Source: Cycas panzhihuaensis
Taxonomy: Eukaryota > Cycadophyta
Direction: 5' to 3'
Assembly (NCBI GenBank): GCA_023213395.1
Contig: CM041465.1
Coordinates: 231,081,741-231,145,740 of the forward strand
Length of the DNA: 64,000 bases
The notes beneath the pieces are model-generated. The model saw nothing but the letters and a program-made list of their open reading frames with translations, made no database searches and was not told the DNA's origin. Below are positions 11,850 through 22,399 of this stretch, piece by piece. A program made the translations under genes and the position numbers. Positions within the stretch are counted from its first letter, which is position 1. Every line of letters begins with the position of its first letter.

Positions 11850-12400
11850 TATATATTTCGCCTCGGCTCCTGCATGCCCGGCGTGGTGCGTGGGCCGCCC
11901 GCCTCGTGTGCTATCCGCCACCGTGTTATCGCTGTAATCGGCTCTGCTCGCCTTTGGCATTAGCGTGTTATCCTCTGTGTGCTATCCGCTTCATAGCGTT
12001 TGTGTTGTCGCTTGCTGCCTCTCCGCTTTCGTTGCCTCCTGCGCCGGATACTCACCATTCCGTGGCGTGCGCACCGGCCGCCCAGATCCGCCGCCGTTCT
12101 CGGCGGTTCTGCGGCGCTCGAACTGCCTGCCCGGGCGCCTCAGTTCCCTTCGCTCGCCCGCCGCGTGCTAACCCGTCGTGTGCCTTTGCGTGCAACCCCG
12201 TCGCGGGTCTGCCTTTGCGTCGCCATAGCCTCGGCGCGCTGCCCGTGGGCCTTTGCATCGCTGCGTCCGCCTCTGCCCTCTCGTGCCTCCTCACATTGCC
12301 GTTGGCAATCGGCACGCTGCGGCGCCTTTGTCCGTGTTCTGCGTCTCACATCATCAGCGCGCTGCGTCCCCTCTTATCGCCATTTCGGTGCTTTATATAT
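11850..12400 (+). other. GC-rich, CpG-rich island in the element 1 leader
   Basis: About 550 bp that are strikingly GC-rich and C-skewed within a window that is otherwise strongly AT-rich. CG dinucleotides and motifs such as TGCCTTTGCGT and GTGCTATCCGC recur. Open frames pass through on both strands, as expected where stop codons are rare, but none has a recognisable domain. Element 2 shows no GC-rich counterpart, so it may be captured sequence, or a CpG-rich leader not yet lost to deamination. Confidence 0.75.
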
Positions 12401-12458
12401 ACATTCTCGTTTAGCGTTGTATGTATTTCGTGTTATATACATTCTCGTTTAGCGTTGT
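12396..12458 (+). repeat. Perfect 25-bp direct repeat in leader
   Basis: Two identical 25-base copies (12396-12420 and 12434-12458), each beginning TATATACATTCTCG and ending TTAGCGTTGT, spaced 13 bp apart. Confidence 0.92.
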
Positions 12459-12697
12459 GAATCGTGCATTCATTTCGCTTTTAGCCTTGTGATATTAATC
12501 GTGCGTTTGCGTTGCCATTCATCCTTCCATTCGTGCATTTGCGTTTTCATTGAATCGGTTTTATTATCATTGGCGTTCATTAAATAGCTATTGATTGATT
12601 ATATCCATTTATTAAATCGCCTTCAATTCATTCATTAAATCGCTTTGTATGTGTTTTCAATTCCGGTTTTCAGGTTTTCATAGTTTCTGTTCTGTTT

Positions 12698-12776
12698 TAA
12701 ACTCGACGAGCGAGTTCACCCTCCTGGCATCGGAGGTTTCTGTTTCCTGACTGGTCGTGGGTTCAATCCCAGCCCA
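12698..12776 (+). other. tRNA-like segment with B box (possible SINE head relic)
   Basis: Three hairpins occur in tRNA order: AACTCG/CGAGTT with a 5-base loop; CCTCC/GGAGG with a 7-base loop TGGCATC (12720-12736); and TGGG/CCCA enclosing a T-loop-like segment. GGTTCAATCCC at 12760-12770 is close to the RNA polymerase III B box. No acceptor stem pairs, and U33 is missing in the anticodon-like loop, so it is not a functional tRNA. Confidence 0.35.
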
Positions 12777-13290
12777 GTTCAGCTTCAGACTATTTTTTAA
12801 AGAAGTTTTTTCATTTCTAAACTTTATTTTTTTAAAAATTTTAATTTTCCATACGGTTATTGGCGTTTTTTGGCCATAACTTCTATTTGGCTCATCGGTT
12901 TCAGACGAAACCTGCGCCATCAGATCAGAAATTTTCCGTAGATCAATTTCGACTGGTCATAAGACCGATTTGGTGCCCATTTGACCTCGTTTCACCCCTT
13001 TTAACATTGGACTTTCGAAATTTCAGCAGTTTTTACTTTTTTGATAAAATCGGTTTTTGAACCAGCTGCTATTTATTGTTGGTAAACTGTTTTGTATCCG
13101 AATTTTTCCTATAGTGATCTACGTCATATAGACTCTAATACCCATCTTTTACTTTAATTTTTTGACTTCATTTTTTAATCGTTAAAATAAGAAAATTAGT
13201 TGTTTTTCCCTGTTTCTTGAACATTCTCCATAAAGATACTTGTCACTTTTTTCACTATAATTTTTACAATTTTTATCAGTTTTCATTTCC

Positions 13291-13313
13291 GTCAGCTTCG
13301 TTGGGAAGCTGAC
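13291..13313 (+). other. Perfect 9-bp-stem hairpin in leader
   Basis: GTCAGCTTC - GTTGG - GAAGCTGAC. The same 23-base window exists in element 2 (25296-25318, minus strand), where only the outer five pairs are intact. In both elements it lies about 1.55 kb upstream of gag. A role in RNA packaging or dimerisation is speculation. Confidence 0.75.
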
Positions 13314-14295
13314 TCATTTCTCTTCACTGTGATATATTTTTTCATATATTTTGACATATTTTGCTTATATTTCAAATCAGCTAAAGTTGAGTCATTTTAT
13401 TGGCCTAAATCTGTTTTTTTTTTACACCTGGTTAATATATTCTTTCAAAATCTTCAATTGGAAGAATATTAATTACTTCATCAATAATATTTGATCATTT
13501 TTTCAACTTTTCTAAGGATTAATTAGTACTTTTATACAATTTTTGCCTACCCTCGCTCGTTAGGCTCCATAAGGAGGTCCTTTTCTTAGCATCAGTCAAA
13601 ACGTGACTTATTGGTAACAGTCATCAGAACCGTCTATCTTATTGGATTCACATTTCAGCAATCTACATATTGATAAAATTTTAAGCTATTCTGACCTCAT
13701 TCAATATTGTTTTCAATCATAAAGTTGAGTATATATATTCATCCTAACAAGCTTGTCTTCCTTTAAAAATTGTAAAGAAAATTAGTTTACTCAAAGTTTT
13801 TGCTTGATCTTTCTACAAGCACTTTACATTATTTTGAACAAGTATTTATTTATAAGGCAATACATAAAAGTTGTTCTTAAAAGAAGTTTTTTACATTGAA
13901 GATTTATTATTCATTTGAGAAATTGGCATCTGTTTATCTATTCTCAAAAGTTTATTTTTAAATCTTGCATAAGTGAAAAGTTTTAAGCATCATTACTTCC
14001 TTTTGATTAAAAGTGTATCAAGTTCTTCTTCATTATTGGAAAATATCATCCTTCTTGCACTTATAAAAGGAAAATTGCATTTCTTTTCAAAGGCATATTA
14101 CATTTGTTTGAAGTATATTATTTTTTGAAAAAAAGCAAAAAAAGAGTTTTTTTTAAAAGTTTTCATTTCATCTTGCTTACAAAGATTTTTTCTATTATCA
14201 AAAGAATTTTTCTTTTCTAAGCAAGACCACATTGCTAAATAGATTAGTTTTCACATTAAATAAGATAAACCCGAATTGAACCACACTTTTTTCCA

Positions 14296-14720
14296 AATTG
14301 CAAGGGGAACAGTTAGGACCCTCGGTTACCACTCAAGACACGCTAATCGGCCTACTCATATTGGATGAGGACACCATTAGCTATCGTGTGTATACTATGG
14401 CGGTGAGGTGCGTAACCTTTCTTTTATGGTGTTTGGAGACCAAGGCTAGACTCGAGAGGGTGAGTGCCTTTGGTTCGAGAACCTTCACCGCTAGATCCGT
14501 TAGGCATAAATCCCAAGCAGTGGACCAACAATTGTGGGGTGTCAAAGCCTTCTTAGCACCCACGTCTTGAGGTATATAGAGCCAAGACACCAGATAAAGG
14601 GTCCCCTGTTTTGCCATCCGTAAGGCGCCATCGATGTAATAGCAACCAAGGTTACCTCAGAGAAACATAAACTTAGAGCCTAGTAGCCTTTCTAGGTCCT
14701 AGTTCATTTGTTCAAACTTT
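14296..14720 (+). other. Leader block conserved with element 2
   Basis: About 430 bp align well by eye with 23860-24300 on the minus strand (shared GGCCTACTCATATTGGATGAG, GAGGGTGAGTGCC, GGTTCGAGAACC, GAGGTATATAGAGCC, AACTTAGAGCCTA). Indels that are not multiples of three separate the two copies and the open frames diverge, so the conservation is at nucleotide level. It ends about 120 bp before the gag start. Confidence 0.8.
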
Positions 14721-14840
14721 TGAAAACCTTGGGATATATATATTTGGAAATAATCTCTTTCATTTTAAGTTCTTTCAAATTTTCTACATTCAAATATTTT
14801 GCTATTACATTTATCACATTTTATACAACCTTAATTTAAA

Positions 14841-15940
14841 ATGACGTCTAGTTTTGGGAATATGATTATTCCTAAATTTGATGGAAATAATTTTCTTAAC
14901 TGGAGTAGGAGGATGAGGCCCATCCTCATAGCAAATGAAATGTGGGATATAGTGAGAAATGGTTACAATGACTTAGGATCAAATCCAACCGACATCGAAA
15001 AAGCTACATACAAAGAAAATATCAAAAAGATAATGAAGCCTTAGCCCTTATTTTTGCGCTTTAGAAGATCATGTTTTTCCACGTTAGTGAATCCATTAAG
15101 TCCAAAGAGGCTTGGGATACTTTACAACTTATATACGAAGGGGTCAAGGCCCCTCTAAACTACAAAACTTGAGAAGTAAGTTTGAAAATGTACGTATGAT
15201 GCCTCATGAATCAATAACTGAATTTATGACCAAGATTCAAGACATAGTTAACCAAATGAGGTCCCTTGGGGATACCTTAACCGAACAAAGAGTTGTTAAA
15301 CGAATCCTTCGATGTGTAGGAGCCGTTAGACGCTTTGAGATGGTAGCTACAAGTATTAGTGTATCTAAAGACCTAAGTACCCTCAAAATAGAACAACTTA
15401 CTGCTATGCTTATGTCCATAGAAGAGCAACAAGCTGCCAACGAAACCTTAGAACATGCCTTTGCTACAGAGGCCAACATTCAATCTAATCCTCAAGATGG
15501 CCCTTCAAAACAAAATGAATCCCCTTTAAGGAGAAAAGATGAAAACCCTAGAACTGAACCTAGACAAAATCCTCCACGATACCAAGCTCCTCATAATAGA
15601 CAAGGACGACCCCCACCACATGAAAATTCTCCAAGACATTCGAACACTCAAAGAAACCCTAACCAACGAAGACAAGTTGAAAATCATTCTTGTTGCCCAC
15701 ATTGTCATGGGAACCCACCACCTTCTACCACACCTCAAAACTATCGTGACCAACCAAGAAATAATCATACTCAATTCTATGAGGAAAGGGGGAGACCTTT
15801 CAACCGTGATCGCTCTCCACCAAGGAATCAAAATCTTAGTTATGGAAAAGAGATCAACTATATTGCACTTATTGTCGAGAAATGGTCACATCAAGATAAG
15901 TGTTTTCAAAACATGGACCACCTCTAGAGGACATGTGTCA
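14841..15940 (+). pseudogene. Element 1 gag (broken)
   Basis: Start chosen at ATG 14841 (MTSSFGNMIIPKFDGNNFLN), a typical copia gag N-terminus with the W of NWSRRM. A TAG at 15042 and a frameshift break it; reading resumes near 15112 and stays open to 15927. The UBN2-type core includes LRSKFENVRMMPHESITEFM and STLKIEQLTAMLMSIEE, followed by a Pro/Arg/Asn-rich tail typical of nucleocapsid. The CCHC knuckle near 15862-15910 starts CTYC but is split by a frameshift before its His and last Cys (GHIK / DKCFQ). Gag would package the RNA into virus-like particles. Confidence 0.85.
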
Positions 15941-15989
15941 AACACATCGTAATCTAAAATCAACAATAGGTTATTTCTATCTAGTTTTT

Positions 15990-16330
15990 CAAACCAGAAG
16001 AAGAGGATGATAGTTGGTACATTGATTCCTGTTGTTCCACCCACATGACCCATAAAGAACAATTATTTCAAACTTTGAATACAAATAAGAAAGGGTCTAT
16101 TATGTTTGGAGACAACACTTCACCAATCGATTGGAAAAGGTAACATTGCCTTATTGGTGATAGTGGTGAATACAAATATTTAAATGATGTTCTATACGTC
16201 CTCGCCTTAAAGAAAAACTTACTATCGGTGGGGATGATGATGGGACAAGACTATAAAATAATTTTGACAACCGAATCGTCATCAAAGACAAACAACAAAA
16301 TGAAGCTATTGTTGCTAGGGGTATCATGAC
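15990..16330 (+). pseudogene. Element 1 aspartic protease
   Basis: SWYIDSCCSTHMTHKEQLFQ carries the catalytic Asp, but the usual D-S-G of copia protease reads D-S-C, a Gly-to-Cys change next to the active site. The downstream flap-like segment GSIMFGDNT is visible. Frameshifts follow near 16130. It would process the Gag-Pol polyprotein. Confidence 0.75.
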
Positions 16331-17230
16331 TAAAGATCGTTTATTTAAACTTACTATCACCCCCTCAAATACATATGCCCTTAGAACCACAAATACTATG
16401 GATAGTGACCTATGGCATCGACGTTTGGCCACCTTAATTATACAAGTTTAGCCCTTATGAAAAGATTAGATATGGTTAATGGCTTACCCCTATTGATGTT
16501 AACAAAGAGTTGTGTGAGGATGCCTTCTTGGAAAACATCATAGAGAAAGCTTTCCAGACTTTAGCCATCGTGCATCCGCCTCTTCAACTTCTCTACAGAT
16601 ATTTGTGGCCCAATGGCCACTCCTTCCTCGGTGCCAAATATTTTCTTACATTTATTGATGACTTTACAAGAAAGACTTGGGTGTTCTTTCTCAAATTCAA
16701 ATCTGATGCTTTCGACCACTTTGTTGACTTCAAAACCTTTGTTGAGCGACAAAGTGGATATCATATCCTCTCCTTAAGATCAGATAATGGGGGAGAATTT
16801 ACCTCTAATATCTTCAAGGATTATCAGATCCAACATGGGATTAGGCGACAACATACCAACCCTTACACCCCACAACAAAATGGTGTAGTTGAAAGGAAAA
16901 CAACTATCGTAGAAATGGCACGTTGTATGCTTAAAGATAAACACTTAGGCCATGAATTTTGGGTCAAGCATCCATACCGCATCTACTTACTTAATCGATG
17001 TTCCACAAAAGTCAAGTAGAGGGAGGACACTGTAAGAAGCATGGACAAAGTTATAAACCTAGTATCCATCACCTTAAGGTATTTGGTCGCTTAACCTATG
17101 CCCACATCCCCGACCAAAGAAGAACCAAATTAGATGATCATAGTGTAAATGTATCTTTATTGGATATAGTGAATCATCAAAATCTTACAAAGTTTATGAT
17201 CCCAAATCCCGAAAAGTTATTCTGAGTAGG
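16320..17230 (+). pseudogene. Element 1 integrase (broken)
   Basis: The pre-integrase region near 16325 (MTKDRLFKLTI, LWHRRLA) lacks one His of the HHCC finger through decay. The core is open at 16510-17019: FLTFIDDFTRKTWVFF, then LRSDNGGEF with the second catalytic Asp, and TPQQNGVVERK with the catalytic Glu. The first Asp falls in a frameshifted stretch near 16600. A stop at 17017 and a frame change end it; KPSIHHLKVFGRL near 17060 is the usual C-terminal motif. Confidence 0.88.
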
Positions 17231-17499
17231 GATGTCAAATTTCAAGAAGACACCTACTATCAAAATAATCACGAACAACAAAAGGACATTACTATTAAGT
17301 TTAATGCATCAAATACATCTAAATATGTGCCCCTATGTGGAGAAACTCCTAAACTACTAGGGAAACAACATCACCTCAACCACCATTACAACCACTACCT
17401 AAATGGGTTCACCGCAATCATGATTTAGGAAATATATTAGATAACAATCGAAGATCTACACGGTCACACAAAGTTAACTTTGCACTAATGAGTAAGTTA

Positions 17500-18485
17500 C
17501 TTGAAAGTCATGAGCCTCAAACCTTTGGTGAGGCTAATCAACATGAGGCCGCAAAAGCCATGCAAGAGGAATATAAATCTATCGTTAAAATGATACTTGG
17601 GAACTTGTAGACTTACCACCAAGAAAGAAAGCCATTGGAACCAAATGGGTTTATAAGACTAAGTTCCACTGATGGATCAATTGATAAATATAAAGCTCGC
17701 TTAGTTGCCAAAGGATATGCCTAAAAAGAAGGCATAGACTATACCAAACATTTGCCCCAGCTTGCTAGAATGGAATCAGCATGATAATAAGTTTAGCCGC
17801 CCAAATGGGTTGGCCTGTTTATCAAATGGACGTAAAAGTGCTTTTAAATGGTTATATACAAGAAGATATCTATGTCTCTCAACCCCTGCTTTTGAAGTCG
17901 TGGGAAGAAAACAAAGTGTATAAGTTAAAGAAAGCGTTATATGGTCTAAAACAAGCACCTAGGGCTTGGTATTCCCATATAGACACATATCTTAAAGATC
18001 AAGGGTTTGAAAGATCTCACCCAGATCCAAACCTATACACTAAAATTAAAGGAGATTCGATATTGATCGTAGGACTTTACGTAGACGATTTAATTTATAC
18101 CGGAAATGACTCCCAACTCTTAAGTCAATTTAAAGAAGCTATGTGTAAGGAATTCGAAATGACAGACTTAGGTCTTATGCACTACTTCCTAGGATTGGAA
18201 GTGTGGCAAGATAAACAAGGAATATTTATCTCTCAACGTAAATATATATTAGACCTTCTACAAAGATTTAATATGACAAACTGTAAACCATTGTCAATAC
18301 CAGTAGAAATTGGAATTAAACTCTCTAAGACATATGACTCAACCTCCGTTGATCCCACTCACTATAGACAATTGATTGGTAGCCTACTTTATTTAACCTC
18401 TACTCGACCTGATATAACATATTCTGTAAGTGTTGTATCTAGATTTATGCACGGATCCAAAGACATCCCATTGGCAAGTCGCTAA
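17500..18485 (+). pseudogene. Element 1 reverse transcriptase (broken)
   Basis: The N-terminal part (17500-17780) is frameshifted. A continuous stretch from 17781 to 18485 carries VYQMDVKVLLNGYIQEDIYV with the first catalytic Asp, KALYGLKQAPRAWYSHID, and LYVDDLIYTGND with the YVDD active site intact, then TDLGLMHYFLGLEV. It runs into the RNase H connection (IGSLLYLTSTRPDITYSVS). RT would copy the element RNA into DNA from the tRNA primer. Confidence 0.92.
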
Positions 18486-19010
18486 AGAATCCTCAGATAC
18501 CTTAAAGGGACTTCAGACTTTGGACTATACTACAAACCTACATCCGAGTTTCAGGTAACAGGTTACACAGATTCAGATTAGTCGGTGATATTGATGATAG
18601 AAAATCTACTTGTTATGCATTTAGTATGGGATCGCTAGCAGAGCTTGGAGTTCAAAGAAACAAAATACCGCTTCCTTATCCACACCAAGCGCTAATATAA
18701 AGCCGCAGTGTTAGGAGCCCGTGAATCAACTGTTAAGAAGACTCTTACAGATTTTCAAATTAAACAGCAAGGCCCCACTAAAATTTGGTGTGATAATCAC
18801 AGCGCTATTCAAATGACCAAGAATCCAAGATTCCACTAAGTAACAAAGCACATTGAAACTCAATACCACTTTATTCGAGAACTTGTACAAGCGTAATGTA
18901 TAGAGTTGACTTATCAGAGCAATCAAGATCAAACAATGGATATTTTTACAAAGGCCTTGGGAAAAATCAAGTTTGAAAAGTTCAGAGATGATTTAGGAGT
19001 CATACACATT
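18486..19010 (+). pseudogene. Element 1 RNase H (broken)
   Basis: After a stop at 18483 the frame continues RILRYLKGTSDFGLYY and GYTDSD, then shifts. IWCDNHSAIQMTKNPRFH and HIETQYHFIRELVQA follow, with a stop, and the usual end DIFTKALGKIKFEKFRDDLG. Acidic residues D in GYTDSD and in WCDNHSA are kept. It directly precedes the polypurine tract and 3' LTR. Confidence 0.88.
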
Positions 19011-19026
19011 GGGCTTATGGGGAGAA
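19011..19026 (+). other. Polypurine tract of element 1
   Basis: GGGCTTATGGGGAGAA abuts the 3' LTR start TGTTGGG; only the last nine bases (ATGGGGAGAA region) are truly purine-rich. This is the expected plus-strand primer site. Confidence 0.8.
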
Positions 19027-19356
19027 TGTTGGGAATAATCCCAATGTTTGTGCACTAGGCGCTTAGGGCCCCTCAAAGCCACCTTGAGGGCCCCTAGGGC
19101 ACCTTGAACTGCTCAAAGCCCGCCCTGACCGACCACTCACGTGAGGTACGACACTGCTATTTATTTTAATATTTTTTCAAACTAACCTTAATTATTGTGC
19201 AGCTAGGGTGATGGCGCCCGACGCCTCCCCGAATCTCTATTTAAGGGTTGGGAATACCTCCCTGGTGTTTATTAACACCGCCACTCTTTCGGAAATCGTC
19301 GTTGTACTCAAGATGAAAGTGTCGTGATGTCCTGCTCTGCTCCTCCGGCTCCATCA
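19027..19356 (+). repeat. Element 1, 3' LTR
   Basis: 330 bp, starts TGTTGGGAATAATCCCAATG and ends GGCTCCATCA, with roughly 15 differences from the 5' copy including small indels. Hairpin, CACGTG and TATA-like motifs are all kept. Confidence 0.95.
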
Positions 19357-19361
19357 CTGAT
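19357..19361. repeat. Target-site duplication of element 1, right copy
   Basis: CTGAT, identical to 11099-11103. Confidence 0.92.
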
Positions 19362-19461
19362 GACGGCTTAGGGAGGCTCTAGGTGCCCTAGGGAGCCCCA
19401 AAGGTGGATTTGGGGGTCCCTAGCCATACATATCCTTAGCGCATTAGAGGTTATCCCAATA
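19362..19461 (-). repeat. Element 2, 3' LTR, proximal piece
   Basis: On the minus strand it begins TATTGGGATAACC, a decayed TGTTGGG. It matches 29034-29133 (GGCTTAGGGAGGCTCTAGGTG shared on the + strand), and its left edge joins seamlessly to 11103 across element 1. Confidence 0.9.
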
Positions 19462-19475
19462 TTCTCCTCCATAAT
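19462..19475 (-). other. Polypurine tract of element 2
   Basis: Minus strand ATTATGGAGGAGAA immediately before the 3' LTR, similar to the ATGGGGAGAA of element 1. Confidence 0.75.
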
Positions 19476-19499
19476 CCCCAATGTAAGCAATTCCTAAAT

Positions 19500-20080
19500 T
19501 TTTGGAACTTGATCTTACCCAATGCATTTATAAAGATGTTCATTGTCTAGTCCTCTGTACTGCAATATTTTAACTCAATTTGTCCTTCTTGTACTAATTC
19601 TCAAATGAAATGATATTATCTCTCAATATGCTTAGTTCTACCATGAAAAACTAGATTCTTTGTCATTTGTATGATGCTTTGATTATCACACCAGATTTTA
19701 GTTGGTCCTTGTTATGCTATTTTGAGATCTTGTAGTAGACGATGCAACCAAAATATTTTACATGCCCTTGAAACTGATGCTTTATATTTTGCCTCTACTA
19801 TTGATAAGGAAACTATATTTTGTTTCTTTGAGCTCCATGCTATAGCTATTGAACCCATATTAAAGGTGTAACCTGATGTAGATTTTATGCCATCTATATC
19901 ACCAGCCCAATCTAAATTAGTATGCCTTGTTAATCTGAAGTTTGATATAGACCTGTAATATAGCACAAAATCTGTTGCACCTTTAAGATATCATAGGATT
20001 CTTTTTGTTGTTTGCCAATAAGAAGTCTTTAGATCATGCATAAATTGGGATACCATACTAACTGCTTGCATCATATTGGG
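19500..20080 (-). pseudogene. Element 2 RNase H (broken)
   Basis: The clearest part is 19712-19966: LTRHTNLDWAGDIDGIKSTSGY, then GSIAIAWSSKKQNIVSLS and EAKYKASVSRACKIFWLHRLLQDL, all hallmarks of copia RNase H. The region toward 19500 holds the DIFTKAL-type C-terminus in decayed form. Frames shift several times. Confidence 0.85.
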
Positions 20081-20970
20081 TCATATAGAAGTCAAGTAAA
20101 TTAAGCTTCCAATTAGTTGCATGTATAGTGTCAGATCCATAGGAGTAGACTCAATATGCTTTGAAAGTTTTATTCCAACTTCAATAGGAGTAGCTAAAGG
20201 TTTACATTTTCTCATCTTAAACTTTTGAAGTAAGTCCAAGGTATATTTTCTTTGGGAGATAAGAATACTGCCATCATCTTGCCATTCTTCTATTCCAAGG
20301 AAGTAATGCATTAGATCCAAGTCAGTCATTTCAAATTCTCTACACATATCTTCCTTAAATTGATGTAAGAGTTGTGGATCATTTCCTATGTAAATAAGAT
20401 TGTCAACATATAATCCCATAATTAAGATCGATTTACCTTTGATCTTAGTGTATAGATTTGGGTCTGATTAAGATCTTTTGAAGCCTTGATCTCTGAAATA
20501 TTTGTCAATACGAGAATACCACGCCCTAGGTGGTTGTTTAAGTCCATAAAGTGATTTATTGAGTTTATACACTTTGTTTTCTCCCCCTGACTTCAAAACT
20601 GAGGGGTTGAGAGACATAGATGTCTTCTTCAATGTAGCCATTAAGAAAAGTACTTTTTACATCCATTTGGTAAATGTCCCATTTCATTTAAGTAGGCAAA
20701 TTCATAATCATCTGAATTGTTTCCATTCTTGCAACTGGAGCAAAGGTCTCATTATAATCAATGCCTTCCTTTTAAGAGTATCATTTTGCAATAAGATGAT
20801 CTTTGTGCTTATCAATAGAGCTATCAGATCTGAATTTTGTTTTGTATATCCACTTAGTCCCAATAGCTTTTTGTTGGGAGGAAGATCAACTAATTCCTAA
20901 GTGTTATTTTTTACAATGGAGTTATATTCTTCCTCCATACCTTTTCTCCATGTAGCATCTAAATTAGCCT
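20080..20970 (-). pseudogene. Element 2 reverse transcriptase (YVDN, broken)
   Basis: The upstream half (20480-20970) is readable with frame changes: [12 protein letters not shown] near 20655 keeps the first Asp, and [20 protein letters not shown] follows. The 20081-20419 stretch carries the active site as LYVDNLIYIGND, so the second catalytic Asp is Asn (GAC AAT), a single G-to-A change. MTDLDLMHYFLGIEEW and YTLDLLQKFKM follow. This copy's RT would be inactive. Confidence 0.9.
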
Positions 20971-20979
20971 TATTAAAGG

Positions 20980-22260
20980 TTTGAGGCTCATGTGTTTCCA
21001 TAACACAAGACATAAGGACAAAGTTTACCCTATGAGATCTAGTTGATCTTCTATATTAATCATGATCCAACATGTTATCCATGGTATGGTATCTTTAAGT
21101 CCATTTAGGAATTGTTCATGGTAGAGGTTGAGAGGTTTCCTCCCTAGGAAAATTTTGTGGTAGAGGTTGAAAAGAAGTTCCCTCCCCACTTTTAACATCA
21201 ATGATCCTTCTTTGGATCTACCAAGGTGGCACATATATGGACCTAGGATTGGAATCAAGATTTATTGTCACATTCTTTCCTTTTTCTTGATGATAATCAA
21301 TGTAATAGGAATCAGTTTCTTGAAACATGACATCTCTACTAATAATAACCTTTCTTGCTTTTGGATCATAAAGTTTATATGATTTTAATATATCACTATA
21401 GGTGATGAAAATACATTTGGTACTATGATCATCCCATTCAGTCCTTTTTTATTCAGGAATATAAGTATATGCCACACAACCAAAAACTCTTAAGTGATAA
21501 ATACTTGGTTTGTATCCTATCCACACTTCTTCAAGAGTCTTCCATCGAAGTGATTTAGTGATATTTCTGTTGATCAAATATATTGTAGTATATATTGCTT
21601 CATCCCAAACTTGATTTCTTAATCTTTTATCTTTTAGCATGCACCTTGCCATTTAAACTATGGTGCAATTCTTTCTTTCTGCTACATCATTTTGTTGAGG
21701 GGTATAGGGATTAATTAACTAATGCCCAATTCCATGGTGAACACAATAAGTATTGAATTGATTTGAAATGAATTCTCCCCTATTGTCTGATCTTAAGGAA
21801 ATTATCTTGTGTCCACTTTGTCTCTCCACATAGGTTTTGAAATCAACAAAGTGTTGAAATGCATCAGATTTAAATTTTATGAAGAAAAACCATGCTTTCC
21901 TTGTATAGTCATCAATGAAAGTAATAAAGTATTTTGCTCCTCCTAAAGATGTAGTTTCCATGGGACCACAAATATCAGTATATACCAATTGAAGAGGACC
22001 TTGTTCTCTATAGGTAAAATCTAGAAAACTTTCCCTATCTTATTTTCCAAGTAGACATCCCTCACAGATATTTTTGTCTACTTCAATGTGGGGCAACCCT
22101 TCAACCATGTTCATCCTTTTCATAAGTGCCAAAATACTATAATTCAAGTGCCTAAATCTTTTATGCCATATGGTACTATCAATCTTGATGGTTATTTTCA
22201 AAGCATAGGAATTATATGGAGGGATGACAAGTTTGAATAGATTATCTTTGGTCATTTTTC
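20980..22260 (-). pseudogene. Element 2 integrase (broken)
   Basis: The pre-integrase finger at 22040-22255 is intact: IWHKRFRHLNYSILALMK and CEGCLLGK. The core at 21719-21988 has MVYTDICGPM (first Asp), FITFIDDYTRKAWFFF and SLRSDNRGEF (second Asp). Glu lies in the NDVAERK segment near 21680 after a stop. The C-terminal part at 21449-21652 reads MARCMLKDKRLRNQVWDEAI and SIYHLRVFGCVAYTYIPE. All three D-D-E residues survive, although the frame does not. Confidence 0.9.
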
Positions 22261-22399
22261 CTCTAGCAACAATTACTTTATTTTGTCTCTTATCTTTGAT
22301 AATACACTCGCCATTATCAAATATGACTCTATAATCCTAACCCATCATCTATCCTACTAATAGTAGATTCTTCCTTAAGGTTGGAACATATAGAACATC

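Larger units (their letters stand above)
11446..14840 (+). other. Long 5' leader of element 1, non-coding
   Basis: About 3.4 kb separate the primer-binding site from the gag start; in most copia elements gag starts soon after the PBS. The leader contains a GC-rich island, a 25-bp direct repeat, a tRNA-like segment, a perfect hairpin at 13291-13313, a T-rich stretch, and a block conserved with element 2 (14296-14720). Element 2 has the last block and the hairpin position in the same order and at the same distance from gag, so the leader is an ancestral part of the family, not a later insertion in this copy. Confidence 0.8.
11104..19356 (+). mobile_element. Copia element 1 (youngest, complete structure, 8.25 kb)
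   Basis: Full-length Ty1/copia element with TG...CA LTRs at 11104-11431 and 19027-19356, PBS, a 3.4-kb leader, gag, PR, INT, RT, RNase H, polypurine tract and a perfect CTGAT target duplication. By eye the two LTRs differ at roughly 15 places in about 330 bp, so the insertion is not recent but is the youngest in the nest. Gag-pol is interrupted by several frameshifts and stops, so the copy is not autonomous. Size is larger than a typical copia element because of the leader. Confidence 0.95.

Noticed and set aside
11756-12460. 234-codon open frame across the GC-rich island
   Set aside because: Several frames on both strands are open there because stops are rare in GC-rich DNA; no domain, and the Leu/Ala/Arg/Pro/Cys mix looks random. 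Element 2 has no homologue.
12718-12778. Functional tRNA gene
   Set aside because: No acceptor stem, no U33 in the anticodon-like loop and a poor T stem; only a tRNA-like relic can be supported.
14298-14570. 90-codon open frame in the conserved leader, a possible upstream protein
   Set aside because: The homologous stretch in element 2 is frameshifted relative to it, with indels not in threes, so conservation is nucleotide-level.
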